A stretch of DNA of 64,000 nucleotides from Lachnospiraceae bacterium NC2008. Lineage in GTDB: Bacteria > Bacillota > Clostridia > Lachnospirales > Lachnospiraceae. The stretch lies in contig JHWS01000003.1 of NCBI GenBank assembly GCA_000687675.1, positions 62,001-126,000 of the forward strand. The letters are read 5' to 3'. The position numbers and the translations under genes are program-made. The notes beneath the pieces were generated by a model. The model saw only the letters and a list, made by a program, of their open reading frames with translations. It was not told the DNA's origin and did not search any database. Within the stretch, counting starts at the first letter, position 1, and each line of letters opens with the position of its first letter. Positions 33,343 to 42,256 of this stretch are shown one piece after another.

Positions 33343-33728
33343 TGCCAAAGGCCAAATGCCGTGAATGTGGTAAGACATTTGAATATACTTGGGGAGCAGT
33401 TAATTGCCCGGAATGTGAAGTTAGAATCAGAAGAATATTCAAAGATGTTAAGAACTATCTTTGGGACAATCCTGGTGCTTCAGAGGCAATAGTGTGCGAG
33501 AAATTCGGTATAAGCAGACATGTTATCAATGACTGGCTCCGAAATGACAAGATTCAGATATCTGAGAACTCTGATATAGTTCTCAGGTGTGAAAAGTGCG
33601 GGGCTGAGATATTATCAGGTCACTATTGCAGTAAGTGTCAGAAAGAAGTTGACGGCACATCTGTTCACGGAACCTTTATGGGCAAAGAAGAAAAAGCTGA
33701 GATGAGGTATCTTGATAGAAAGAAGTAA
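33342..33728 (+). CDS. Zinc-ribbon plus HTH protein, YvyF-like
   Basis: 128 residues. An N-terminal zinc ribbon (CRECGKTFEYTWGAVNCPEC) is followed by a winged or simple HTH (GASEAIVCEKFGISRHVINDWLRND) and a second ribbon (CEKCGAEILSGHYCSKC). The order resembles the flagellar operon protein YvyF of Firmicutes (TIGR03826). No flagellar gene is nearby, so if it is that protein it is isolated. Translation is probably coupled to mntP. A DNA- or RNA-binding regulatory role is likely but unproven. Confidence 0.75.
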   Translation: MPKAKCRECGKTFEYTWGAVNCPECEVRIRRIFKDVKNYLWDNPGASEAIVCEKFGISRHVINDWLRNDKIQISENSDIVLRCEKCGAEILSGHYCSKCQKEVDGTSVHGTFMGKEEKAEMRYLDRKK

Positions 33729-33747
33729 CATATTTAAGGGGGAAAAT

Positions 33748-34476
33748 ATGAGAAAATTTTTAAACAACGTATTGTCAGTGGTACTTATATTTGCCACATT
33801 ATTTTCTTTTTCATTGGATGTAGGCGCTAGCGATGATAAAAGATATTATGTTAAAAACATCGATGAACAAAGAGCTGTTAATCTTACAGCATCACAGTTA
33901 GTTGAATGGGCAAATAAAAAAGGATATAGCATAACTGGTCAGGTTATGACAGATAGCTACGGACAATATTTTGCTGTATATTATGTTCTTCATACTGACA
34001 CTAAGACAAAAACTCTTAAGGGATTAACAAGTGCCGGTAAGAAGGCTATTGATATCTATACTGACGGAATTGTTGATGCTTCTGTAGAATTTCTTTTTGA
34101 TGATACTGATGATAAATATACAGATTATGTAGATGATAAAGCAACAGAAAGCTTACTTGAAGATGATAATCTCTTAAGCATTGCAGATACATTTTATAAT
34201 GCATATATGAATTGTGATCCTCAGATTATCAGTGCATATGTATATTATGATTTGGATTCACCAGCAAATTATGGAGTTGTATTCAAGCCAGCCTATGCAA
34301 GAGCATATTCTGTATCAAAAGGCTGGAATGATTTTTGCTACGGAACAACCGATGGTTTTTCTAAAAAGAAAGAGAAGAAAAATAAGAAGTTTGGATACTA
34401 TTACATGCAGAATAAAGTCTCTATAAGTGGAGATGATTATTGGGAAATAATAGTTCTTCCTTATGATGCATATTAA
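33748..34476 (+). CDS. Secreted protein of unknown function
   Basis: 242 residues with a standard signal peptide (MRKFLNNVLSVVLIFATL..., probable cleavage after GA near residue 28). I recognise no domain. The mature part is acidic and Tyr/Asp-rich, with no Cys cluster apart from scattered residues, and a late basic patch KKKEKKNKKFGYYY. AAGGGGG lies about seven bases before ATG 33748, a strong ribosome site that decides the start; an in-frame start at 33712 would put twelve residues ahead of the signal. It begins 19 bases after the zinc-ribbon gene. Confidence 0.7.
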   Translation: MRKFLNNVLSVVLIFATLFSFSLDVGASDDKRYYVKNIDEQRAVNLTASQLVEWANKKGYSITGQVMTDSYGQYFAVYYVLHTDTKTKTLKGLTSAGKKAIDIYTDGIVDASVEFLFDDTDDKYTDYVDDKATESLLEDDNLLSIADTFYNAYMNCDPQIISAYVYYDLDSPANYGVVFKPAYARAYSVSKGWNDFCYGTTDGFSKKKEKKNKKFGYYYMQNKVSISGDDYWEIIVLPYDAY

Positions 34477-34484
34477 AATCTGTA

Positions 34485-34506
34485 CAAGTAAAAGACGTTT
34501 TACTTG
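34485..34506. promoter_or_regulatory. 9-bp inverted repeat overlapping the ileS -35 box
   Basis: CAAGTAAAA-GACG-TTTTACTTG. The right arm overlaps the TTGACA at 34504. There is no T-run, so this looks like an operator rather than a terminator of the upstream gene. Confidence 0.45.
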
Positions 34507-34533
34507 ACAAGTCTCAAATCAGACTAATATAAT
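34504..34533 (+). promoter_or_regulatory. Sigma-A promoter of ileS
   Basis: TTGACA (34504-34509), 18-base spacer, TATAAT (34528-34533). Predicted start near 34540, upstream of the T-box. Confidence 0.85.
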
Positions 34534-34574
34534 GATAATCGGTTTTGATATCACAAAACCATACAACATAACAC

Positions 34575-34816
34575 AAAAGCTGTGACGAAGACAGTAAGCC
34601 GGCTGTGAAATTATGAGCTAGCAGGGGATGGTGAGAGCCCTGTAAAAGTAAGAACCGGTGGAAAATCACTTCTGAGCTGCAAGGCTGAAGATAGTAAGCT
34701 ACGCCGTGGGTGCCGACGTTATAGGCAGGCCTCTGAAACCGCGATGCGGGGAGCAGGATACACATAGGTGGTTAAAAAGTAAGCACAGGCTTATCCTATT
34801 GTGGGGTAAGCCTTTT
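34575..34816 (+). promoter_or_regulatory. T-box riboswitch, isoleucine (ATC specifier), transcription-terminating type
   Basis: Stem I base: AGCT (34578-34581) pairs with AGCT (34675-34678) and GAAG (34587-34590) with CTTC (34669-34672). The internal loop above has AGTAA on the 5' side and GGAAAATCA on the 3' side, giving ATC at 34665-34667 as Ile specifier followed by a purine. Antiterminator: CACATAGG (34761-34768) pairs with CCTATTGTG (34795-34803), with TGGT (34769-34772) positioned to bind the tRNA NCCA end. Terminator: GGCTTATCC (34788-34796) pairs with GGGTAAGCC (34804-34812) before TTTT, excluding the antiterminator. The next gene is ileS, as predicted by the specifier. Confidence 0.88.
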
Positions 34817-34822
34817 ATTTTG

Positions 34823-34963
34823 CGCGATAAGGCTATCAAGCAAGTTCCACGCGAAGCGTGTGTAATTATAATAGGCAAAGCAGATTAACTGCTTGCAGGA
34901 AAGATGTTTTGCCTATTATAATTGCAGCTTGCTTGCAAGCGAACTTATTTGATAGTCAACGCG
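34823..34963 (+). other. Cloverleaf-like structured element between T-box and ileS
   Basis: A four-way junction can be drawn by eye. Outer stem: CGCG/CGCG plus 16 bases 34832-34847 with 34941-34956 (two G-U). Arm 2: CACGC-GAA-GCGTG (34848-34860). Arm 3: 16 perfect pairs, 34864-34879 with 34908-34923, capped by GCAG-ATTAA-CTGC. Arm 4: GCTTG-CTTG-CAAGC (34927-34940). The G-U pairs favour the plus strand. It is not a tRNA, and no known leader RNA is recognised. It lies in the ileS leader after the T-box terminator. Confidence 0.6.
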
Positions 34964-35025
34964 ACATGGAGCACGTAAGTGCGGAATATGCGCTACGTAA
35001 ACACACATAATGGAAGGAGAATATC

Positions 35026-38000
35026 ATGTACAACAAAGTTTCCACAGACATGAACTTCGTAGAACGTGAAAAAGAAGTTGAGAAGTTCTGGAAAGACAAT
35101 GACATCTTTAAGAAATCAATTAAAGAGCGTGAAGGTTGCCCAACATATATGTTTTATGATGGACCACCAACAGCAAACGGTAAGCCACATATAGGCCACG
35201 TACTTACACGTGTTATCAAGGATATGATTCCAAGATACCGTACTATGAAGGGATATATGGTTCCTAGAAAGGCTGGATGGGATACACACGGTCTTCCTGT
35301 AGAAATCGAAGTTGAGAAGATACTTGGTCTTGATGGTAAGGAACAGATTGAAGCTTACGGTCTTGAGCCATTTATAGAGAAATGTAAAGAATCAGTATGG
35401 AAATACAAGGGTATGTGGGAAGATTTCTCAGGTACTGTAGGTTTCTGGGCTGATATGGATAATCCTTATGTTACATATAACGATGACTTCATCGAGTCAG
35501 AGTGGTGGGCACTTAAGGAAATCTGGAACAAGCAGTTATTATACAAGGGATTTAAGATTGTACCTTACTGCCCTCGTTGTGGAACACCTCTTTCAAGCCA
35601 GGAAGTTGCACAGGGATATAAGACAATTAAGGATAGAACTGCTGTTGTAAGATTCAAGGTTAAGGGTGAAGATGCATATTTCCTTGCATGGACAACAACA
35701 CCTTGGACACTTCCTTCTAACATCGCTCTTTGCGTTAACCCAGAGGATGAATATGCTAAGGTTAAGGCATGTGATGGATATACATATTATATGGCTGTTG
35801 CCCTTCTTGATAAGGTTATTGGCGGACTTCTTGATGAGAAGGACGGACAGGGCAATGCTAAGTATCAGGCACTTGCTAATGGTAAGGCTTATGAAGTACT
35901 TGAGACATATAAGGGTAAAGACCTTGAATATAAGGAATATGAACCACTTTATCAGTGTGCAGCTGATGAAGTTGAGAAGCAGCATAAGAAAGGCTTCTTC
36001 GTATACTGTGATGAATATGTAACTATGACAGATGGTACAGGTATCGTACATATCGCTCCTGCATTTGGTGAGGACGATGCCAAGGTTGGTAGAAAATACG
36101 ATGCAGCATTTGTACAGATGGTTGATGGTCAGGGTAAGATGAAGCCAGAGACTGGTAAGTTTGCTGGTATGCGTGCTAAGCCAACAGAGAAGGAAGTTGA
36201 AGCAGGCGCTGTTTCATGTGACCCAGAAGTACTTAAAGATTTAATCGAGAGAAATCTCTTATTTGCTGCTCCAAAGGTAGAACATGACTATCCACACTGC
36301 TGGAGATGTGATACTCCACTTATCTACTATGCACGTGAGTCATGGTACATCAAGATGACAGCTGTTCAGCAGCAGATGATTGATAATAACAACAAGATTA
36401 ACTGGATTCCAGAGTCTATCGGTAAGGGTAGATTCGGTGACTGGCTTGAGAACCTTCAGGACTGGGCTATCTCACGTAACAGATATTGGGGTACTCCTCT
36501 TAATATCTGGGAATGTGAATGTGGTTACCAGCACAGCGTAGGTTCACGTCAGGAACTTGCTGATCTTTCAGGAAATCCTGATGATGCTAAGGTTGAGCTT
36601 CACCGTCCATATATCGATGCTGTAACTTTCCCATGTCCTAAGTGTGGAAAGACTATGCACAGAGTACCAGAAGTTATTGACTGCTGGTTCGACTCAGGTG
36701 CTATGCCATTTGCTCAGCATCATTATCCATTTGAGAATAAGGAATTATTCGAGAAGCAGTATCCAGCTCAGTTCATTTCTGAAGCTGTAGACCAGACAAG
36801 AGGTTGGTTCTACTCACTTCTTGCTGAGAGTACACTTCTCTTCAACTCACCTTGCTATCAGAACGTTATCGTTCTTGGACACGTTCAAGATAAGAACGGC
36901 CAGAAGATGAGTAAGTCAAAGGGCAATGCCGTAGACCCATTCGATGCACTTGAGAAGTTTGGTGCAGATGCTATTAGATGGTACTTCTACATTAACTCAG
37001 CTCCATGGCTTCCTAACAGATTCCATGAAGATGCAGTTATCGAAGGCCAGAGAAACTTCATGGGTACACTTTGGAATACATACGCATTCTTCGTACTTTA
37101 CGCTAATATTGATAACTTCGATGCAAGCAAGTACACACTTGATTATGATAAGCTTCCAGTTATGGATAAGTGGCTTCTTTCAAAACTTAACTCAGTTGTT
37201 GGAGAAGTTGATAATGACCTTGAAAATTACAAGATTCCAGAAGCAGCAAGAGCTCTTCAGGACTTTGTAGATGAGATGAGTAACTGGTACGTAAGACGTG
37301 GTAGAGAAAGATTCTGGGCAAAGGGAATGGAGCAGGATAAGATCAATGCTTACATGACACTTTACACAGCACTTGTTACTATAGCTAAGGCTTCAGCTCC
37401 TATGATTCCATTCATGGCTGAAGAGATATATCAGAACCTTGTACGTAGCGTTGATCCATCAGCTAAGGAATCTATCCACCTTTGCGACTTCCCTGTAGTG
37501 GATGAGAAGATGGTAGATAAGCAGCTTGAAGCTGATATGGAAGCAGTACTTAAGGTTGTTGTTCTTGGACGTGCAGCTAGAAATGCTTCTAATATCAAGA
37601 ACCGTCAGCCAATCGGAACTATGTATGTTAAGGCAGATAACAAGCTTAGCCAGTTCTACACAGAGATTATTGAGGATGAGCTTAACGTTAAGGAAGTTAA
37701 GTATGCTGACGATGTTCGTGAATTTACATCATATACATTCAAACCACAGCTTAAGACAGTAGGTCCTAAGTATGGTAAATGCCTTGGCGGTATCCAGAAG
37801 TACCTTGCATCAGTTGATGGCAACGCAGCTATGGATGACCTCAATGCTAACGGTTCAATTAAGTTTGATGTAGATGGAACAGAAGTTGAACTTACTAAGG
37901 ATGATCTTCTTATCACTATGGCTCAGAAGGAAGGCTTCGCATCTGAAGCAGATGGTGGCGTAACAGTAGTTATGGATACTAACCTTTCTGAAGAACTTGT

Positions 38001-38250
38001 AGAAGAAGGTTTCGCAGCAGAAGTTATCTCTAAGATTCAGACTATGCGTAAGGATTCAGGCTTCGAAGTTATGGACCATATCTTGGTTGGTATCGCTGGC
38101 AATGATAAGATTGCTGCAATCGTTAAGAAGAATGCTGAAAGCATATCTACAAAGGTTCTTGCTGATTCTATTGACGATGCAACATATGAGATTGCAAAAG
38201 AGTGGAATGTTAACGGTGAGAAGGTAACAATCTCAGTTAAGAAGAACTAA
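35026..38250 (+). CDS. ileS: Isoleucyl-tRNA synthetase
   Basis: Class I synthetase, 1074 residues, in the range of the long clostridial IleRS. HIGH is at residues 55-58 in GPPTANGKPHIGH, KMSKS at 627-631. The editing (CP1) domain lies between, including TTTPWTLPSNIAL, and the anticodon-binding domain and C-terminal extension follow. Several CxxC pairs (CPRCG, CWRCD, CPKCG) suggest metal sites. GGAAGGAG lies about six bases before ATG 35026. Expression is controlled by the isoleucine T-box upstream. Codon bias is strong. Confidence 0.97.
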   Translation: MYNKVSTDMNFVEREKEVEKFWKDNDIFKKSIKEREGCPTYMFYDGPPTANGKPHIGHVLTRVIKDMIPRYRTMKGYMVPRKAGWDTHGLPVEIEVEKILGLDGKEQIEAYGLEPFIEKCKESVWKYKGMWEDFSGTVGFWADMDNPYVTYNDDFIESEWWALKEIWNKQLLYKGFKIVPYCPRCGTPLSSQEVAQGYKTIKDRTAVVRFKVKGEDAYFLAWTTTPWTLPSNIALCVNPEDEYAKVKACDGYTYYMAVALLDKVIGGLLDEKDGQGNAKYQALANGKAYEVLETYKGKDLEYKEYEPLYQCAADEVEKQHKKGFFVYCDEYVTMTDGTGIVHIAPAFGEDDAKVGRKYDAAFVQMVDGQGKMKPETGKFAGMRAKPTEKEVEAGAVSCDPEVLKDLIERNLLFAAPKVEHDYPHCWRCDTPLIYYARESWYIKMTAVQQQMIDNNNKINWIPESIGKGRFGDWLENLQDWAISRNRYWGTPLNIWECECGYQHSVGSRQELADLSGNPDDAKVELHRPYIDAVTFPCPKCGKTMHRVPEVIDCWFDSGAMPFAQHHYPFENKELFEKQYPAQFISEAVDQTRGWFYSLLAESTLLFNSPCYQNVIVLGHVQDKNGQKMSKSKGNAVDPFDALEKFGADAIRWYFYINSAPWLPNRFHEDAVIEGQRNFMGTLWNTYAFFVLYANIDNFDASKYTLDYDKLPVMDKWLLSKLNSVVGEVDNDLENYKIPEAARALQDFVDEMSNWYVRRGRERFWAKGMEQDKINAYMTLYTALVTIAKASAPMIPFMAEEIYQNLVRSVDPSAKESIHLCDFPVVDEKMVDKQLEADMEAVLKVVVLGRAARNASNIKNRQPIGTMYVKADNKLSQFYTEIIEDELNVKEVKYADDVREFTSYTFKPQLKTVGPKYGKCLGGIQKYLASVDGNAAMDDLNANGSIKFDVDGTEVELTKDDLLITMAQKEGFASEADGGVTVVMDTNLSEELVEEGFAAEVISKIQTMRKDSGFEVMDHILVGIAGNDKIAAIVKKNAESISTKVLADSIDDATYEIAKEWNVNGEKVTISVKKN

Positions 38251-38268
38251 GCTGAATCTATTGCAAAC

Positions 38269-38287
38269 AAGTTCATAAAGTAAACTA
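38269..38287. repeat. 19-bp dyad, TAGTTCA-N5-TGAACTA family (site 9, degenerate)
   Basis: AAGTTCATAAAGTAAACTA, between the ileS stop and its terminator. One inner position differs. Confidence 0.4.
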
Positions 38288-38292
38288 ATATT

Positions 38293-38325
38293 AAGCTGGT
38301 AGTCTTTATAGCTACCAGCTTTTTA
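38293..38325 (+). terminator. Terminator of ileS
   Basis: AAGCTGGTAG and CTACCAGCTT form a ten-pair stem around a nine-base loop, followed by T-run. Confidence 0.88.
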
Positions 38326-38383
38326 CATATGAAACAAGAACTACTCTTAGTGATATTTAATCTTCCCTTATAGACTACTATCT

Positions 38384-38392
38384 TGTTATAAT
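38384..38392 (+). promoter_or_regulatory. Extended -10 promoter of the fusion gene at 38435
   Basis: TGTTATAAT, extended -10, 42 bases before the ATG; no clear -35. Confidence 0.5.
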
Positions 38393-38434
38393 CAAAAAAG
38401 TAAGGCTGTTAATAAACGTTAAAGACTAGACTAT

Positions 38435-41089
38435 ATGAGAATAAAATATCCCTTATCATTTTCCAGAATTGTACAGATGTTACTTATAGTAACTCTAGTC
38501 ATAGCATTTACTGGATATAAAACTAAATTAGAACAGACTAAAATAGGTAAGGTATCTATTTCTGGTGGAGTAAAGAGTGTATATGTAACAGACGTAGACA
38601 TTACTTTTTCGGTGCCGGAAAAATTCAAAGGTTTCTTTGCAGATAATGCTAATACAACTATTGCAAAGATGCTTAAGGAAAGACAGCTTCGTTATATTAC
38701 ACAGGATCCTCAGGATGAATATGAGATATCTGTGAGACAATTCGATACAAGAGTATCTTCTTTTGATGAAGAAGAGTTCAAAGAAATCTATTTCGCATCT
38801 AATGAAATCCATGAAATAAGTGAATATCAGCCACAGGGCTACGTCGATGTAGATGGTATGAAGTTACTTCATTTCTATGTGTCCAGATTTGATAATGGTT
38901 GGAGAGATTACAATATTGTCTCAGCCTATGCAGGCATTAGTAAGGGAAAGTATTTCGTTATAGAAGCAAGTAAGCTTTTTGATAAGGGACATACTCTGTC
39001 TGATAAGCAGTCAGAGATAGAGGATGTGGCTACACAGGTTTTTGATTCATTAAAAAGTGGAGATGCAACAGGAAACACCCAGTTACCAGCTATTTTAAGC
39101 AGAAGCTTTGCTCTTTGGATATTTATCTTTATTCTGATTTATATTGTATTTACTAATACCCATTATTCTGGAACTTATGATTTGTGGTTAGATAATCTGG
39201 ACAGAAATCATACCAGACATATTATGGGTATATTAAGTGCTGTTATAGTATTGCACCATCTTACCCAGCATGTAGGCCAGTGGAATGCCGGTATAATGGG
39301 TATTCTTGAATACGTAGGTGTCTGCTGCGTAGGTGTATTCTTCTTTTATTCAGGTTATGGTCTCCTTCTTAGTTATCATAATAAACCAGGTTATCTTGAT
39401 ACTTTCTTTAAAAAGAGACTTCCTGCAGTTCTACTACCATTTGTAGTTTGCAACCTTATTTTCTTTGTATGGGCAGTCATAAGAGGCAAATTTGAAACTA
39501 CAGGAGACATGCTTCTAGGATTATTTGGAATAGATCTTATCAATGATCATATGTGGTATATGGTAGAGATAATCTTTCTTTATCTTATCTTTTGGTTTGT
39601 ATTCAAATTTATTAAAAATGAAAATAAAGCTATTGTAGTTATGGCTCTTATACTAGCTGCTATGGTAACAGGCAGTCTTCTTCTTGGGCACGGCAACTGG
39701 TGGTTCCAAGGGGAGTGGTGGTATAACACTACCATGCTTTTTGTACTTGGTATGGTTTATGAGAAGTATAGAAGTAAACTGGAAGGCTTTATAAAAAAGC
39801 AATATAAAAAATGCCTGACGGTTACTATAGCCACCTTTATTATCCTCTTTGTTTTAAGTAAATACACTTTGAATAACATCGGTTACTGGTCTGAAACAGC
39901 AGCAGGTGCAGTAGGTAATCGCAGTCTTGATAAGCTTATTACATTGATACCTCAGCTTGCCATGGTAATAGCCTTTATGGCATTACTACTTATAATTGGT
40001 CTAAAGGTAAAAGTTGGTAACTGCGTAACAGCATTTTTAGGAGAGATTTCCTTAGAACTTTATCTTATACATAACCTCTTTATAGAGGAATTCTCTTTTA
40101 TTCCAGGAAGTGGTATATTCTTTGCTTGCGTTCTGGTTGCTTCGATAGTGGCAGCTTTAATAGTTCACAATTTTATCTGCCTTATATTTAAAAAGCCTGT
40201 AATTAATATTCTTAATATAAGGAAATATTTTAAGTTTAAGATACCTAAGGTTAGTAAGCTTGAACGTAAGAGAAGACTAAAGTTATTACCAAGAACCATA
40301 ATATGCACCTTATTAGCACTTTCAGTAATATTTCCTCTATATATACTAGCTGTTAATGGTACACAAAGAGGCATAATTACTCATAATCTTTCATTACCAA
40401 GTTCATATTTCCTTGAGAATATAGGAGGTATGAATTCTGAATTTATTACTTATGGAGGAGGCCTTTATAAAGGAATAATTAATTCATGCATTGTAGCATT
40501 TCCAGCTGCACTTCTTTCAACATATGTATGTGCTTTATCAGCTTATGCATTTGAAAGATATGAATTTACAGGAAAGAAAATATTATGGAAGATAGCATTT
40601 GCACTTTTATTTATGCCATCTTCAGTAGGATTTATTAGTTACTACACAGTGCTTTCAAGGACAGGGCATCTAAACCAATATCTTCCAGTTATTATGATGT
40701 ATGTGGCTAATCCTGCAGCAGTATATTTCATAAGAATGTATCTTAGAAACTTTAAGTTAAATGAATTGTCAGAAGCAGCAAGAATAGATGGAGCAGGAGA
40801 GTTTAAGATATTTAACAGGATTATTCTTCCAACTATGACACCTGTATTATCTTTGCAGCTAACATTTTCTTTTGTAGCCAGCTGGAATGATGGTTACAGG
40901 CAGACCTTGCTACTTATGGATTGGAGTAAGAAAACAGCACCACAGTATATACAATCTGGCTATGGAGCAGGAGCTTATCCTGAACTTTATGCAGTAGCTC
41001 TTGCAGTATCTCTTGTACCAATTTTAATCTATATATTCTGTGCTAAATATATTGTTAATTCCATTACTTTAGGGGCTGTTAAAGAATAG
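38435..41089 (+). CDS. Fusion protein: exported domain, acyltransferase-3 domain and MalG-type ABC permease
   Basis: One uninterrupted 884-residue frame. Residues 1-28 hold a signal anchor; about 29-220 is an exported domain I do not recognise. About 222-600 is an acyltransferase-3-like membrane domain (IMGILSAVIVLHHLTQH, CVGVFFFYSGYGLLLSY, GEISLELYLIHNLFIEEF). From about 616 to the end is a carbohydrate ABC permease of the MalG/UgpE type: LSVIFPLYILAVNGT, GIINSCIVAFPAALLSTYV, and the EAA loop SEAARIDGAGEFKIFNRIIL near residues 776-795. No MalF-like partner, ATPase or binding protein adjoins it. I know of no described protein with this pairing. A hairpin terminator follows. Confidence 0.85.
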   Translation: MRIKYPLSFSRIVQMLLIVTLVIAFTGYKTKLEQTKIGKVSISGGVKSVYVTDVDITFSVPEKFKGFFADNANTTIAKMLKERQLRYITQDPQDEYEISVRQFDTRVSSFDEEEFKEIYFASNEIHEISEYQPQGYVDVDGMKLLHFYVSRFDNGWRDYNIVSAYAGISKGKYFVIEASKLFDKGHTLSDKQSEIEDVATQVFDSLKSGDATGNTQLPAILSRSFALWIFIFILIYIVFTNTHYSGTYDLWLDNLDRNHTRHIMGILSAVIVLHHLTQHVGQWNAGIMGILEYVGVCCVGVFFFYSGYGLLLSYHNKPGYLDTFFKKRLPAVLLPFVVCNLIFFVWAVIRGKFETTGDMLLGLFGIDLINDHMWYMVEIIFLYLIFWFVFKFIKNENKAIVVMALILAAMVTGSLLLGHGNWWFQGEWWYNTTMLFVLGMVYEKYRSKLEGFIKKQYKKCLTVTIATFIILFVLSKYTLNNIGYWSETAAGAVGNRSLDKLITLIPQLAMVIAFMALLLIIGLKVKVGNCVTAFLGEISLELYLIHNLFIEEFSFIPGSGIFFACVLVASIVAALIVHNFICLIFKKPVINILNIRKYFKFKIPKVSKLERKRRLKLLPRTIICTLLALSVIFPLYILAVNGTQRGIITHNLSLPSSYFLENIGGMNSEFITYGGGLYKGIINSCIVAFPAALLSTYVCALSAYAFERYEFTGKKILWKIAFALLFMPSSVGFISYYTVLSRTGHLNQYLPVIMMYVANPAAVYFIRMYLRNFKLNELSEAARIDGAGEFKIFNRIILPTMTPVLSLQLTFSFVASWNDGYRQTLLLMDWSKKTAPQYIQSGYGAGAYPELYAVALAVSLVPILIYIFCAKYIVNSITLGAVKE

Positions 41090-41112
41090 AAAAAATAATT
41101 TTAATTAGTTAT

Positions 41113-41145
41113 GTAGCGGGCTTTTTTAGGGCCCGCTACTTGTTT
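41113..41145 (+). terminator. Terminator of the fusion gene
   Basis: GTAGCGGGC and GCCCGCTAC, nine pairs around TTTTTTAGG, followed by TTGTTT. Confidence 0.85.
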
Positions 41146-41171
41146 ATAAGAGGTCTTAAGCAGATTTTTCG

Positions 41172-41200
41172 TGTACATATTTTGAATAAAGGTATATAAT
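41172..41200 (+). promoter_or_regulatory. Possible promoter of the SGNH lipoprotein gene
   Basis: TGTACA, 17-base spacer, TATAAT, 47 bases before the ATG. Confidence 0.45.
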
Positions 41201-41247
41201 CGCAGATAAGGCATTTTGCCAAAAGACTAAAGATAAGGAAACAATAA

Positions 41248-42240
41248 ATGAAAAACTTAAAAAGAATACTTCTATTAGGGATGGTCTTAACTATGTTTAC
41301 AGCATGTGGAAAGAAGAATCCTACAGTTAGTGATAATGCAGCGGATCCTACATATGTTGCCCCAATCGTATCTATAAATAATACAGTATCAGAACCTGAG
41401 GCAACTCCTGAGACTCCGGTTTCAGTTGTACAGACAACAATATCAGAAGATGAACCTATAGAGCCAGTTAATGATGCCGGCTTACACCATGTAGAAATTG
41501 CAACTCTTGCAGATCAGAGAGACCAGCTTCTTTCTGAGGCTTCAACTTTAGCAGTTATGGAACAGGTTTATGACTATAACAAGCAGATAGCTGAACTTAA
41601 TAACTATGACTTCACAGATATGAAGATAACATGTTTAGGTGATTCGATTACTTACGGACTTGGTGGAAAGACTAATGAGTATGGAAATCAGGTAAGTTAT
41701 GCCGATTATCTTGGAGATATTCTTGGATGCGAGATAGTTAAACTTGGCGTTCCTGGTTCAGCAATTGGTAACTATGGATCAGATACAAGCTTCCTTTACA
41801 GAGTTAAGGAGATTCCAGAAGATACAGATATTATTATTGTATTTGGTGGAATCAATGACTACCTCTGTGGTAACAGCGTATTTGGTAGCGAGGAAGTTAA
41901 AGACGGTAAATACTACGGAGATGTAGAAAAACTCTTTAAAGATATTCGTGAAGCATTTCCTGACACTCCTATGTTTGTAGTTCTTAACTATCAGACTGCC
42001 CTTGAGGATATGGATGAGCTTAAGGATGTATATTCACTTGATATGTGGCTTGATGTTCAGAGAAGCTATGCTACACAGTATGACTTCTATAAGATAGAGA
42101 TGTACCGTAACGGATTTATGAATTCCAAAGTTCCTGAGATTCGTTCAGCACTCTTCTATGACGAGATACATCCTAATGACAGCGGTTACCTTGCAATAGC
42201 AAGATACATAGCAGCCAAGATTATACAGGTTTATAACTAA
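41248..42240 (+). CDS. SGNH/GDSL-type lipoprotein hydrolase
   Basis: 330 residues. Lipoprotein signal with MFTACGKK, C20 lipidated, then a linker containing VSDN (as in the L,D-transpeptidase) and Pro/Thr/Glu-rich sequence to about residue 120. The catalytic domain shows all four SGNH blocks: GDSIT (Ser), VPGSAIGNYG (Gly), FGGINDYL (Asn) and YDEIHPNDSGY (Asp/His). Such enzymes deacylate sugars or lipids, so it may reverse or trim O-acylation by the neighbouring acyltransferases; this is inference. AAGGAAA precedes ATG 41248. Confidence 0.87.
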   Translation: MKNLKRILLLGMVLTMFTACGKKNPTVSDNAADPTYVAPIVSINNTVSEPEATPETPVSVVQTTISEDEPIEPVNDAGLHHVEIATLADQRDQLLSEASTLAVMEQVYDYNKQIAELNNYDFTDMKITCLGDSITYGLGGKTNEYGNQVSYADYLGDILGCEIVKLGVPGSAIGNYGSDTSFLYRVKEIPEDTDIIIVFGGINDYLCGNSVFGSEEVKDGKYYGDVEKLFKDIREAFPDTPMFVVLNYQTALEDMDELKDVYSLDMWLDVQRSYATQYDFYKIEMYRNGFMNSKVPEIRSALFYDEIHPNDSGYLAIARYIAAKIIQVYN

Positions 42241-42256
42241 TAATTTAATATGCACA

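Noticed and set aside
34550-34816. Cobalamin riboswitch upstream of ileS
   Set aside because: Considered because of the cobalamin genes in the window. There is no B12-box-like conserved core, while the specifier loop, antiterminator and terminator fit a T-box and the next gene is ileS.
38435-41089. Two separate genes (acyltransferase and ABC permease)
   Set aside because: The frame is continuous through the junction near 40250, with a basic linker and no stop, ribosome site or start at the junction.
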